From the NCBI GenBank assembly GCA_028701635.1, contig JAQVQJ010000024.1:1-12285 (forward strand): 12,285 nucleotides of DNA. Reading direction: 5' to 3'. Shown piece after piece: positions 1-6,952 of this stretch. Position 1 is the first letter of the stretch, and each line of letters begins with the position of its first letter. The stretch comes from Clostridia bacterium. GTDB lineage: Bacteria; Bacillota_A; Clostridia; Christensenellales; UBA1242. The translations under genes were made by a program, and so were the position numbers. The notes below the pieces were generated by a model. That model did no database searches and had not been told where the DNA came from. It was given only the letters and a program-made list of their open reading frames with translations.

Positions 1-183
1 GCTGAAAAAGTCGCAAAAGAGAGTGGAATTAGGAGCGTAGAAGTTTTTGTTAAAGGACCAGGAAATGGTCGTGAAGCAGCTATTCGTTCACTCCAAAATA
101 TGGAATTGGCAGTAACACTTATTAAAGATGTTACACCTATTGCACATAATGGATGCCGTCCACCAAAAATTAGAAGAGTTTAA
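1..183 (+). CDS. rpsK: 30S ribosomal protein S11, C-terminal part
   Basis: This is an open frame running in from the left edge and ending at TAA 181-183, giving 60 residues. S11 is a small-subunit protein of the platform near the mRNA exit region. The C-terminal S11 signature is visible: [19 protein letters not shown], then the terminal segment with [18 protein letters not shown]. The start lies outside the window. The stop codon overlaps the AAGGAG ribosome site of rpsD and only 10 bases separate the genes, so S11 and S4 are co-transcribed. The order rpsK-rpsD-rpoA-rplQ is the end of the classical alpha operon. Nothing in the visible part is unusual. Confidence 0.96.
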   Translation, partial: AEKVAKESGIRSVEVFVKGPGNGREAAIRSLQNMELAVTLIKDVTPIAHNGCRPPKIRRV

Positions 184-193
184 GGAGTAAAAA

Positions 194-814
194 ATGGCAA
201 GAGTTATTGAACCTGATTGTAGACAATGTAGAAGAGAAGGATGTAAGCTCTTTTTGAAAGGCGAAAGATGTACAAGTAAAAAATGTGCAATTGAGAGAAG
301 ACCTTCACTTCCTGGACAACATGGAAGCGCAAGAAAAAGAGTTACTGGTTATGGCACTCAGCTTCGTGAAAAACAAAAAGTTAAAAGAGCTTATGGATTG
401 TTAGAAAAACAGTTTAGAAATTATTATGAAAAAGCAGATAGAATGAAGGGATCTACTGGAGAAGTTATGCTTTCATTAATTGAGAGAAGACTTGATAATG
501 TAGTTTATCGTATGGGAATTGGAGCAAGTAGACCAGAATCTAGACAAATAGTAAACCACGGACATATTGTTGTTAATGGTAAATTACTTGATATTCCATC
601 ATATATTGTAAAAGTTGGAGATGTTATTGCTATTAAAGAAAACAAACGCGAACTTGAAATGTTTAAAGATTTAAAGGGAATGAATATCATAATGCCAAAA
701 TGGCTTGAATTTAATTCCGAAAAACTCGAAGGAAAAGTTTTATCACTTCCAAAGAGAGAAGATATAGATCTAAATATTAAAGAACATCTCATCGTTGAGT
801 TGTATTCAAGATAG
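194..814 (+). CDS. rpsD: 30S ribosomal protein S4 (zinc-finger type)
   Basis: The 206-residue protein is the usual length for S4, a primary 16S rRNA-binding protein that organises the 5' domain. The N-terminus carries cysteines at 9, 12, 17, 26 and 31; the C9-x2-C12...C26-x4-C31 set matches the zinc-binding form of S4 found in many bacteria. PGQHG follows near residue 40. The S4 RNA-binding domain occupies roughly residues 95-160, with the RLDNVVYRMG and VNHGHIVVNGK motifs. The protein ends in the typical YSR. The AAGGAG site overlaps the rpsK stop, which fixes the start. In many bacteria S4 represses its own operon, but the leader that would show this is not in the window. Confidence 0.97.
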   Translation: MARVIEPDCRQCRREGCKLFLKGERCTSKKCAIERRPSLPGQHGSARKRVTGYGTQLREKQKVKRAYGLLEKQFRNYYEKADRMKGSTGEVMLSLIERRLDNVVYRMGIGASRPESRQIVNHGHIVVNGKLLDIPSYIVKVGDVIAIKENKRELEMFKDLKGMNIIMPKWLEFNSEKLEGKVLSLPKREDIDLNIKEHLIVELYSR

Positions 815-838
815 TAAAAATATAAGGGAGATAAAAAT

Positions 839-1795
839 ATGATAATGGAAATTGAAAAACCAAAAATTGTTTGTGAGGAAACTGATAGCGGATATTTTGC
901 TAGATTTATAGTTGACCCTCTTGAAAAAGGATTTGGAAATACATTAGGAAATGCTTTGAGAAGAACACTTCTTTCATCACTTCCAGGTGCAGCTCCAATA
1001 GGCATTAGAATTCCAGGAGTGTTGCATGAATTTTCAACAATCCCAGGAGTATTTGAAGATGTTGTTGATATTGTTCTTAATATCAAAGGATTAGCTGTTA
1101 AGGTTAACAATCAAGACAGAGATTATAGAACAACATTAAGAATAAAGACAAAAAAAGGTGGAGAAATCACTGCAAAAGATTTTGAAACAAATGGCGAAGT
1201 TGAGATTTTAAATCCAGATATTCATATTTGTAGCGTTGAAGAAGGATACCCTTTAGAATTAGAAGTATTAATTGGCAAGGGTAGAGGATACGTTCCAAAT
1301 GTAAGAAATAAGGAATTAATTGAAAATTTAGATTTTATTGCAATAGATTCTTTGTATTCACCTGTTAAAAAAGTTAACTACTCAGTTGAACCTACTCGTG
1401 TTGGACAGAGTATTGACTTTGATAAATTAATACTAGAAGTTGAAACAGATGGAACAATATCTGCAAGAGATATAGTAAGTTTATCAGGAAAGATTTTACA
1501 AGATCATATTTCAATGTTTGTTGATTTGTGTGAAGCAATGAGTAAAATGAACATTTTAGTTTCTTCAGAGCAAGATAATAAAGCGAAAGTACTTGATATG
1601 ACAATCGAAGAGATGGAATTATCAGTTCGCTCATATAATTGCTTAAAGAGAGCTGGAATTAATAATATTCAAGATTTAATTCAAAAAACAAAAGATGATA
1701 TGCTTAAAGTTAGAAACCTTGGAATGAAATCTATTAATGAAGTTTCTGAAAAACTTAGAGAATACGGATTGAATTTTATGGAATCAGAAGAATAA
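839..1795 (+). CDS. rpoA: DNA-directed RNA polymerase subunit alpha
   Basis: At 318 residues this is normal length. The N-terminal domain (about 1-230) dimerises and nucleates beta and beta' assembly; it shows LRRTLLSSLPGAAPIGI and the TIPGVFEDVVDIVLNIKGL stretch. The C-terminal domain (about 250-315) binds UP elements and activators. Its core SVRSYNCLKRAGI begins at residue 262 and the NLGMKS turn at about 293, both with the residues expected for DNA contact. Two ATG codons are possible (839 and 845). AGGGAG at 825-830 is 8 bases from the first and 14 from the second, so 839 is preferred. The gene lies 24 bases after rpsD and 12 before rplQ in one operon. Confidence 0.98.
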   Translation: MIMEIEKPKIVCEETDSGYFARFIVDPLEKGFGNTLGNALRRTLLSSLPGAAPIGIRIPGVLHEFSTIPGVFEDVVDIVLNIKGLAVKVNNQDRDYRTTLRIKTKKGGEITAKDFETNGEVEILNPDIHICSVEEGYPLELEVLIGKGRGYVPNVRNKELIENLDFIAIDSLYSPVKKVNYSVEPTRVGQSIDFDKLILEVETDGTISARDIVSLSGKILQDHISMFVDLCEAMSKMNILVSSEQDNKAKVLDMTIEEMELSVRSYNCLKRAGINNIQDLIQKTKDDMLKVRNLGMKSINEVSEKLREYGLNFMESEE

Positions 1796-1807
1796 AGGAG
1801 ATAAGAA

Positions 1808-2317
1808 ATGTTAAATAAAAAATTGGGAAGACCAACTAAAGAAAGAATAGCAATAATTCGCAATCAAGTTTCAAATCTTCTTTGGAATGAAAAACTTGAC
1901 ACAACTTTTGATCGTGCGAAAGCAACACGTTCTATGGCAGAAAAGATTTTAACTTTAGCGATTGATTCATATGAAGATACTGTTAAAGTAACGAAAACTA
2001 TCAAAGATGATAAAGGTGTAGAAACACAAAAAGAATTCATCAATGATGGAGTGAAAAAATTAGCTGCTAGAAAAAGAATGATGAGTTTTTTATATGATTT
2101 ACAAGAACAGAAAGGCGAAAAAGAAAGCAAAGCAAACTTTAAAGCAAGAACAGCAGATGTTAAACATCCTTTAATTGAAAAGATTTTTAATATTTATGCA
2201 CCTAGATATGCGGAAAGAGCTAAAAACTTAGGAAACCGTGGCGGATACACAAGAATAATCAAACTTGGAACAAGACGTGGAGACAATGCTGAGACAGCAA
2301 AAATAGAGTTAGTATAA
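1808..2317 (+). CDS. rplQ: 50S ribosomal protein L17, with internal insertions
   Basis: L17 lies near the polypeptide exit tunnel of the large subunit. The N-terminal KLGRPTKERIAIIRNQ and C-terminal GGYTRIIKLGTRRGDNAE segments are the family hallmarks. At 169 residues it is about 50 longer than the 116-130 usual for the family. The extra length comes mainly from a charged lysine-rich insertion at about residues 55-82, before the KLAARKRMMSFLYDL helix, and a longer loop at about 97-120. The AAAGGAG site at 1794-1800 overlaps the rpoA stop and lies 7 bases from the ATG. This is the last gene of the ribosomal operon; its stop codon is the first part of the structured repeat at 2316-2441, and a bidirectional terminator follows at 2451. 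Confidence 0.97.
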   Translation: MLNKKLGRPTKERIAIIRNQVSNLLWNEKLDTTFDRAKATRSMAEKILTLAIDSYEDTVKVTKTIKDDKGVETQKEFINDGVKKLAARKRMMSFLYDLQEQKGEKESKANFKARTADVKHPLIEKIFNIYAPRYAERAKNLGNRGGYTRIIKLGTRRGDNAETAKIELV

Positions 2318-2441
2318 AACTTTATTAAATTCAGTTATGCTTCGTTTACTGTGGAGCGAGACAAGACAGTCATTTACGTTTGTGTAAGCTCCTGTCGCGA
2401 GAACATGTCGAGCCTTGCCTAACAGAATTTAATAAAATTTT
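2316..2441 (+). repeat. Structured intergenic element, copy 1 (after rplQ)
   Basis: The left arm (2316-2340) and right arm (2417-2441) are inverted repeats matching at 22 of 25 positions, and weaker matching continues about 8 bases further out. The core between them (2341-2416) is shared with copies 2 and 3: it contains CGTTTACTGT, AAGACAGTCATTTAC, CTCCTG and CGAGCCTTG. The apical hairpin pairs GACAG with CTGTC and TTTAC with GTAAG around a 6-base loop. The lower stem is less regular than in the other two copies. The left arm overlaps the last two bases of the rplQ stop codon. I do not recognise a named family. Confidence 0.85.
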
Positions 2442-2449
2442 AGTTTAAC

Positions 2450-2478
2450 AAAAAACAGGTAAACACCTGTTTTTTTTA
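2450..2478. terminator. Bidirectional intrinsic terminator between rplQ and the kinase-like gene
   Basis: The hairpin pairs AACAGGT (2454-2460) with ACCTGTT (2465-2471) around AAAC. It is flanked by a run of A on the left and eight T on the right, so it has a U-tract on either strand. It closes the ribosomal operon on the plus strand and the kinase-like gene, whose stop lies about 10 bases away, on the minus strand. Confidence 0.88.
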
Positions 2479-2487
2479 TTACGAAAA

Positions 2488-3147
2488 TTACATTTGTATA
2501 GAGGCTAAGTCAATTCTTAATCCCATATCATCTACGAGAGATTTTAACCGATAATTAATCTTTGATTCGAAATTACTATTTCTAGAGGCATAAGATTCTG
2601 TGTACTCATCTTCGAAATCAATCATCTGGACTTCTTTTGTTTTAGGATTTACTAATATATTTTTTAAACCAATATCAAATTGATAAATAGAATTTTGAAG
2701 AAGTTCATTTACAGATTCTTTTAAATTAGTTATAATTTGATTGATATCTTTTCTATTTATAGATTTTTCATATTCGTTTAAGTATTTCTCCAAATTTAAC
2801 ATATTTTTATGATATTTCAATATATAACCTACGCAAAAATCATCAACAAAAACCAACCCTACTGGCAACTTGGTTAGGTTTATGTTTTTTTGTTTATCAA
2901 TTATATTCTTTACATTTTCCACTATACTATTTGGATATGTTTGTTTGAGAATTCTTATATTAGGATTAACAAGAACAGAATTGCAATTATTACCAAATTG
3001 AAAATATCTAAAAAAGACTTGATAATTAAGTTTAAACAAATAATTATCTGTTAACTTTATAACTTTTCCGTAAGACCCTCTACCTATTTTTTCATAGTTA
3101 TTAACTATACGGCAGAGTTGTTCGCTTGTTAATCTTAACTCTCTCAT
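2488..3147 (-). CDS. Small protein-kinase-fold protein
   Basis: This 219-residue protein has the order of motifs of a minimal protein-kinase-like fold. The glycine-rich loop IGRGSYGKV lies at 21-29. A candidate ATP-anchoring lysine is K39 in LFKLN. The catalytic-loop equivalent FDIGLKNILVN spans 157-167 (D158 and N163 in the D-x4-N spacing). A DFG equivalent DFE starts at D177. The classical HRD histidine and arginine are absent, and the C-lobe after DFE is only about 40 residues, too short for a normal activation segment and substrate lobe. Function and substrate are unknown; a small-molecule or atypical kinase, or a pseudokinase, are all possible. No signal peptide or membrane segment is seen. 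A strong promoter lies directly upstream with no ribosome site, so the message is probably leaderless. Confidence 0.75.
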   Translation of the reverse strand: MRELRLTSEQLCRIVNNYEKIGRGSYGKVIKLTDNYLFKLNYQVFFRYFQFGNNCNSVLVNPNIRILKQTYPNSIVENVKNIIDKQKNINLTKLPVGLVFVDDFCVGYILKYHKNMLNLEKYLNEYEKSINRKDINQIITNLKESVNELLQNSIYQFDIGLKNILVNPKTKEVQMIDFEDEYTESYASRNSNFESKINYRLKSLVDDMGLRIDLASIQM

Positions 3148-3153
3148 AAAAAT

Positions 3154-3182
3154 ATTGTAATATAGAATTATGGAGTTGTCAA
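3154..3182 (-). promoter_or_regulatory. Sigma-A-type promoter of the kinase-like gene, leaderless
   Basis: On the minus strand TTGACA (3182-3177) and TACAAT (3159-3154) are separated by exactly 17 bases. The A of the ATG is the seventh base after the -10 box, the usual place for transcription to begin. No purine-rich ribosome site lies between. The promoter sits in the 44-base gap after the ferritin-like gene, so the kinase-like gene need not depend on read-through. Confidence 0.8.
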
Positions 3183-3191
3183 TATTGAATT

Positions 3192-3680
3192 TTAGGTTAA
3201 CTTTTCTATTAATTGTTTTAGAAGAAGTCTATGCTTTTCTTCATCGGCGAGAATAGCAGATAACAATTCTTTTATTTGTTGATTGTCTATTTTTGAAATA
3301 GCGATTTTATAATCTATTACAGTTTTTTCTTTAAGCTCTAAATTTAGTGCCAAAACCTGTCTAGTTTCCTTTATGTAGTCAATTTGTCTGCCCCCTAGCC
3401 ATTTCCCCTCAGAATTGCAATATTTAGGGTCGCTAGAGGTCATTTGAATCGCATTTGCAAGAAGTTCTTGATGTTTTAAATCATCAAAAGATATTGCTCT
3501 TAATAGTTGAGAAAGATCTTCATTAAATCTATCTAAAATATAAGAGTGATAACGAAACTGTAGAAAAACAGCAGTTTCGCCCTCACTGCCAGAATATAGA
3601 TTTTGTAAAATACCAGAATAGTAAGAGTTTTTGCAATAATCCCGAACTTTTGGATATTCTTTTTTAACTAAATTTTCTAT
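3192..3680 (-). CDS. Ferritin-like domain protein, start codon not canonical
   Basis: The frame is open from a stop at 3695-3693 down to TAA at 3194-3192. It resembles the ferritin-like/rubrerythrin-type family common in Firmicutes, which binds a di-metal centre in a four-helix bundle. Counting from the ATA codon at 3680 gives 162 residues. Candidate metal ligands are E35 (GETAV, helix 1), the D67-x2-H70 pair (DDLKHQELL, where the family usually has ExxH) and E147-x2-H150 (DEEKH, last helix). SDPKY near residue 83 is also typical. The first ATG, at 3443, would remove two of the four helices, so it cannot be the true start of an intact protein. No ATG, GTG or TTG occurs upstream in frame. A ribosome site (CGAGG, 3690-3686) sits 5 bases before ATA, suggesting an ATG that mutated to ATA or a rare AUA start. 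It follows glf by a short gap. Confidence 0.7.
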   Translation of the reverse strand: MENLVKKEYPKVRDYCKNSYYSGILQNLYSGSEGETAVFLQFRYHSYILDRFNEDLSQLLRAISFDDLKHQELLANAIQMTSSDPKYCNSEGKWLGGRQIDYIKETRQVLALNLELKEKTVIDYKIAISKIDNQQIKELLSAILADEEKHRLLLKQLIEKLT

Positions 3681-3727
3681 AATAACCTCGTATTATAGAA
3701 ATATATATGTTTTGAAATCTTTTTGAG

Positions 3728-4831
3728 TTAATTTTTTAATTCAATTTCTGCTAATTTTAAAGATTCTTTAATAACTTTATCCATATCAAAGTATTTATAC
3801 ATACCTAATCTTCCGCCAAAAATTACTTTGGGTTCATTTTTTGCTAAATCTAAATATTTTTTAAAGAGTTCATCATTCTTTTCGTTATTAATAGGGTAAT
3901 AAGGCTCCATTTTATCTTCCCATTCAATAGGGTATTCTTTAGATATAACGGTTTTTGGTTGCTTGCCGAACTCAAAATGTTTATGTTCAATGATTCTCGT
4001 ATAAGGTACTTCTTTTTCTGTGTAATTTACCACAGCGCTTCCTTGGTAGTTTTCAATGTCTAAAATTGAATTTTCAAATTTTACAGTTCTATATTCTAAA
4101 TGCCCAAATTTAAAATCAAAATATTCATCAATCATTCCAGTGTATATGATTTTTTTAAAACTATGTTGGGTTTTTCTAATAAAATCTTTATATTCAGTAT
4201 TTAATAGCACATCATTATTTTTTAACATTATTTCTATAATTTGATTATATCCGCCTATTGGAATCCCTTGATATCTATCATTAAAATAATTGTTATCAAA
4301 CGTAAATCTTAATGGTAACCTTTTTATTATAAATGCAGGAAGTTCTTTACAATCTCGTCCCCATTGTTTTTCTGTATAGCCCTTAATTAATTTTGTATAA
4401 ACATCAGTTCCTACTAAGCTTAATGCTTGTTCTTCTAAATTTTTTGGCTCCTGTATATTTAAGTTTTTAATTTGCTTAGCGATGATATTTTGTGCTTCCG
4501 CAGGTGTTTTTATATTCCACATTTTTGAAAAAGTGTTCATATTAAATGGAAGGTTATATAATTCGTCTTTATATATAGCAATAGGGGAGTTTATGTAGTT
4601 ATTAAACTTTGCAAACTTATTTACATATTCCCAAACTTGTTCATCTGAAGTATGAAAAATATGAGCCCCATATTTATGAACATTTATCCCTTCAATATTC
4701 TCACAAAAAACATTTCCACCTATGTGTGAGCGTTTATCGATAACAAGACATTTTTTTCCGCTTTGTGTTGTTTCATAAGCAAAAGTGGCACCAAATAGTC
4801 CCGCCCCAACGATTAGATAATCATAGTTCAT
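3728..4831 (-). CDS. glf: UDP-galactopyranose mutase
   Basis: Glf is a flavoenzyme that converts UDP-galactopyranose to UDP-galactofuranose, the donor for galactofuranose in surface glycans. The 367-residue length is typical. The N-terminal FAD-binding Rossmann motif VGAGLFGATFAYE lies at 8-20, followed by KYGAHIFHT near residue 53. The family blocks KGYTEKQWG, FNDRYQGIPIGGYNQI and the C-terminal GGRLGMYKYFDMD are all present. AGGAG upstream overlaps the DUF4422 stop codon (TAG), 9 bases away, so the two genes are probably translationally linked. It is the third gene of a glycan operon with two glycosyltransferase-like genes. Nothing suggests loss of function. Confidence 0.96.
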   Translation of the reverse strand: MNYDYLIVGAGLFGATFAYETTQSGKKCLVIDKRSHIGGNVFCENIEGINVHKYGAHIFHTSDEQVWEYVNKFAKFNNYINSPIAIYKDELYNLPFNMNTFSKMWNIKTPAEAQNIIAKQIKNLNIQEPKNLEEQALSLVGTDVYTKLIKGYTEKQWGRDCKELPAFIIKRLPLRFTFDNNYFNDRYQGIPIGGYNQIIEIMLKNNDVLLNTEYKDFIRKTQHSFKKIIYTGMIDEYFDFKFGHLEYRTVKFENSILDIENYQGSAVVNYTEKEVPYTRIIEHKHFEFGKQPKTVISKEYPIEWEDKMEPYYPINNEKNDELFKKYLDLAKNEPKVIFGGRLGMYKYFDMDKVIKESLKLAEIELKN

Positions 4832-4840
4832 TTTTATCTC

Positions 4841-5626
4841 CTATACGTTAGTATTTTTAATTTTAATTCTTTGAAGTTTTTTCATCTTTATTGATTTATC
4901 TTGACTTAACCAAGTTAAATAAATTCCGCATAATCTTTCAGCTAAGAAGCCACTAACTCGATAGGCTTGTGGGGAGTAATCCTTGCAGTCGTATGCTTCT
5001 TCATGTTTTTTTAAGATATGAAACAACCATTCGCAATATTTATTAAAAATATCTTTTCTCATGATAAACATATTACAAAAATATGCAAATGGAGAACGCA
5101 TATATTTTCTAGCAGCCGAGTACATTTCTGGATAGTCAGTTTTTATTACATTTAGGCAAAAATTTAAATCTTTTATGTAATGGAATTTTGCTGTTTTGTA
5201 GTGGTAATAATTATTTACACAAAATGTTTTTTGAGGTGTTATAACATCATATTTATGTACTAAATCTTTGATTGATTCCGTGTCAAGTTTAAATTTTTTA
5301 ATATCGTTTTCATTAATTTCTTCCATTTTTAAATCAAAAAAAGGTTTTCTAAAGAAAAGTCGGTCAGCAAAAGATAAATATCTTCTATAATGAAAAAAGC
5401 CGTAATATTCTGCGTCAATATTTTTCCATGCCCAATATTGAGCCGTCAGTTCGCAATATCTTTTATTTTTACCAGAAATATTTTCTCCATCATTGTCATG
5501 CAGAACATTGGTTAATCTAATTTTTGCTAAACTGGTTCCTACTTGTATAGGAGAAATAATTTCATCTTGTAATGTTTTACAAGGTTTATGGCAAGAAATT
5601 AAAATTGAAACATCTTTTTTTATCAA
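4841..5626 (-). CDS. DUF4422 glycosyltransferase-like protein (TTG start)
   Basis: The 261-residue protein belongs to the DUF4422 family found in capsule and exopolysaccharide clusters and thought to act as a glycosyltransferase. Visible hallmarks are the opening beta strand SILISCHKP, the NISGKNKRYCELTAQYWAWKN block (49-69) and YYGFFHYRRYL (74-84). The start codon is TTG at 5626; AGAGG at 5637-5633 lies 6 bases upstream, and no in-frame ATG lies nearby. The gene begins 26 bases after the GT4 stop and ends 9 bases before glf. Given the neighbour, galactofuranose is a plausible donor sugar, but that is inferred from context only. No signal peptide or membrane helix is seen, so it probably acts on the cytoplasmic face. 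Confidence 0.88.
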   Translation of the reverse strand: MIKKDVSILISCHKPCKTLQDEIISPIQVGTSLAKIRLTNVLHDNDGENISGKNKRYCELTAQYWAWKNIDAEYYGFFHYRRYLSFADRLFFRKPFFDLKMEEINENDIKKFKLDTESIKDLVHKYDVITPQKTFCVNNYYHYKTAKFHYIKDLNFCLNVIKTDYPEMYSAARKYMRSPFAYFCNMFIMRKDIFNKYCEWLFHILKKHEEAYDCKDYSPQAYRVSGFLAERLCGIYLTWLSQDKSIKMKKLQRIKIKNTNV

Positions 5627-5652
5627 ATTACACCTCTAATAAATTTATATAT

Positions 5653-6831
5653 TTAGTCAAGTTTTTTGCGATTAATCAATTCTGTATATTTTTCAAAAGC
5701 CTTTTCAACAGATTTTTCCCAAGAAAGATATAAATCGCGATAAGCCCCCTCTGCCACTTTATCATGGTAGTCTTTATTGTTCAAAACTTCAATGATTTTG
5801 TCTGCAAAGACATTTACATCGTTTTCAACTATAAATCCATTGATTTCATTCGTAACCGTTCCTGTAGTAGCCGCTCCTTCTAAAAATATAGTAGGAGTTT
5901 TTTGGCTAGCAGCTTCTATTTGTACGAGAGAACTTGCATCATATAGTGAAGGAAAAAGAAACAAATAAGCTCGAGAATATATTGCTTTTATAAGTTCTCT
6001 ATTGAAAACTTTTCCGCAAAGAAAAACCATATCAGAAAGTTTTAATTTTTTAATTTTCTCTTTAAGTTTATCTTCATCTTGTCCAGTACCAACGAAAAGC
6101 ATTTTAAAATTATAGCCTCTATCTTTTACGATTTTCAAAGCTTCGATTATAAAGAAAATATTTTTTATTTCAGTTATTCTTCCAACGAATAGCAGAACGG
6201 TATCATTTTCTTTTAGATTGTATTTTTGATTTACTAATAAATCGGACTTTTCTCGATCTTCTATCAACTTAAAATCCGTTCCATTATTGAGTACTAGCGG
6301 TTCTTTTTTATATCCATAGGACTTGAATATCTTAGCGATTTCGCCATTTACGGCGAAACTTTCATCACATGCATTAAAAACTTTCATGATGTTTTTTAAC
6401 AAATTATTCGTTATAAGTTTGCTTTTAGTTGCTTTATAAAAATCTTGTTTAAATTGACTATGCATGGTTGCGATGCAAGGGATTTTGTGTTTTTTTGCAT
6501 ATTTTACCGCAATTTTTCCCAATGAAAAAGGGGAATGAATGTGAACGATATCTAGATTTGATTTTTCTAATTCATCTTTAAATTGTTTATCTAAATTTGG
6601 TAAAGGTAAATCATAGTCTAAAAATAATACCTTTAATCTTCTACATCTTACAACTTTATATGGGAGACTTTTATCATTAAATGTTTTTGCTTTCCTTGGT
6701 AAAGGAGTAAAAACAGTTACATTAGAGTATTTTGAAAGTATTCTTGCATAGTTATCAACAACTTGTATCACTCCATCTATCATAGGATAAAATGTGTCAA
6801 TGAAAAGCCCTATGTTTAGTTTTTTATCCAT
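5653..6831 (-). CDS. Glycosyltransferase family 4 (GT-B fold)
   Basis: A retaining GT-B glycosyltransferase of 392 residues. The N-terminal lobe opens with NIGLFIDTFYPMIDGVIQVV, the FTDTYxPxxNGV-type loop of GT4 enzymes that act on lipid or glycolipid acceptors. The C-terminal nucleotide-sugar lobe begins at about residue 215 (VLLFVGRITEIKN) and includes FLFPSLYDASSLVQIEAASQ, the acidic-motif region. The longer reading from an ATG at 6855 would start inside the -10 box. CGAGG (6842-6838) lies 6 bases before the ATG at 6831, so 6831 is the start. It is the first gene of the operon with the DUF4422 gene and glf. Candidate roles are glycolipid synthesis or an early step of surface-glycan assembly; the acceptor cannot be read from sequence. 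Confidence 0.92.
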   Translation of the reverse strand: MDKKLNIGLFIDTFYPMIDGVIQVVDNYARILSKYSNVTVFTPLPRKAKTFNDKSLPYKVVRCRRLKVLFLDYDLPLPNLDKQFKDELEKSNLDIVHIHSPFSLGKIAVKYAKKHKIPCIATMHSQFKQDFYKATKSKLITNNLLKNIMKVFNACDESFAVNGEIAKIFKSYGYKKEPLVLNNGTDFKLIEDREKSDLLVNQKYNLKENDTVLLFVGRITEIKNIFFIIEALKIVKDRGYNFKMLFVGTGQDEDKLKEKIKKLKLSDMVFLCGKVFNRELIKAIYSRAYLFLFPSLYDASSLVQIEAASQKTPTIFLEGAATTGTVTNEINGFIVENDVNVFADKIIEVLNNKDYHDKVAEGAYRDLYLSWEKSVEKAFEKYTELINRKKLD

Positions 6832-6853
6832 TGTATACCTCGTTACAAAATAC

Positions 6854-6881
6854 ATTATATCAAAGATTAATTCTTTCTCAA
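6854..6881 (-). promoter_or_regulatory. Promoter of the glycosyltransferase-glf operon
   Basis: On the minus strand TTGAGA (6881-6876) and TATAAT (6859-6854) are 16 bases apart. Transcription would start near 6847, giving a leader of about 16 bases that contains the CGAGG ribosome site. It lies in the divergent space shared with the dehydrogenase gene at 6953. Confidence 0.75.
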
Positions 6882-6952
6882 AATAATTGGCTGATATTTA
6901 AATGTTTTATAAAAGAAAATTTTTATGTTATTATTCTTTGTGAGGAATCTAT

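Noticed and set aside
505..1110. Long minus-strand open frame across rpsD and rpoA
   Set aside because: It is antisense to two clear, conserved genes and has no ribosome site; it reflects their base composition.
2334..2423. Integron attC-like ends (GTTATGC and GCCTAAC) in element copy 1
   Set aside because: The two boxes are in the reverse order to a real attC (RYYYAAC on the left, GTTRRRY on the right), copies 2 and 3 lack them, and the host genes are chromosomal housekeeping genes with no integrase in view.
3192..3443. Short 83-residue reading of the ferritin-like gene from the ATG at 3443
   Set aside because: The conserved first two helices lie in frame upstream, so this ATG is internal.
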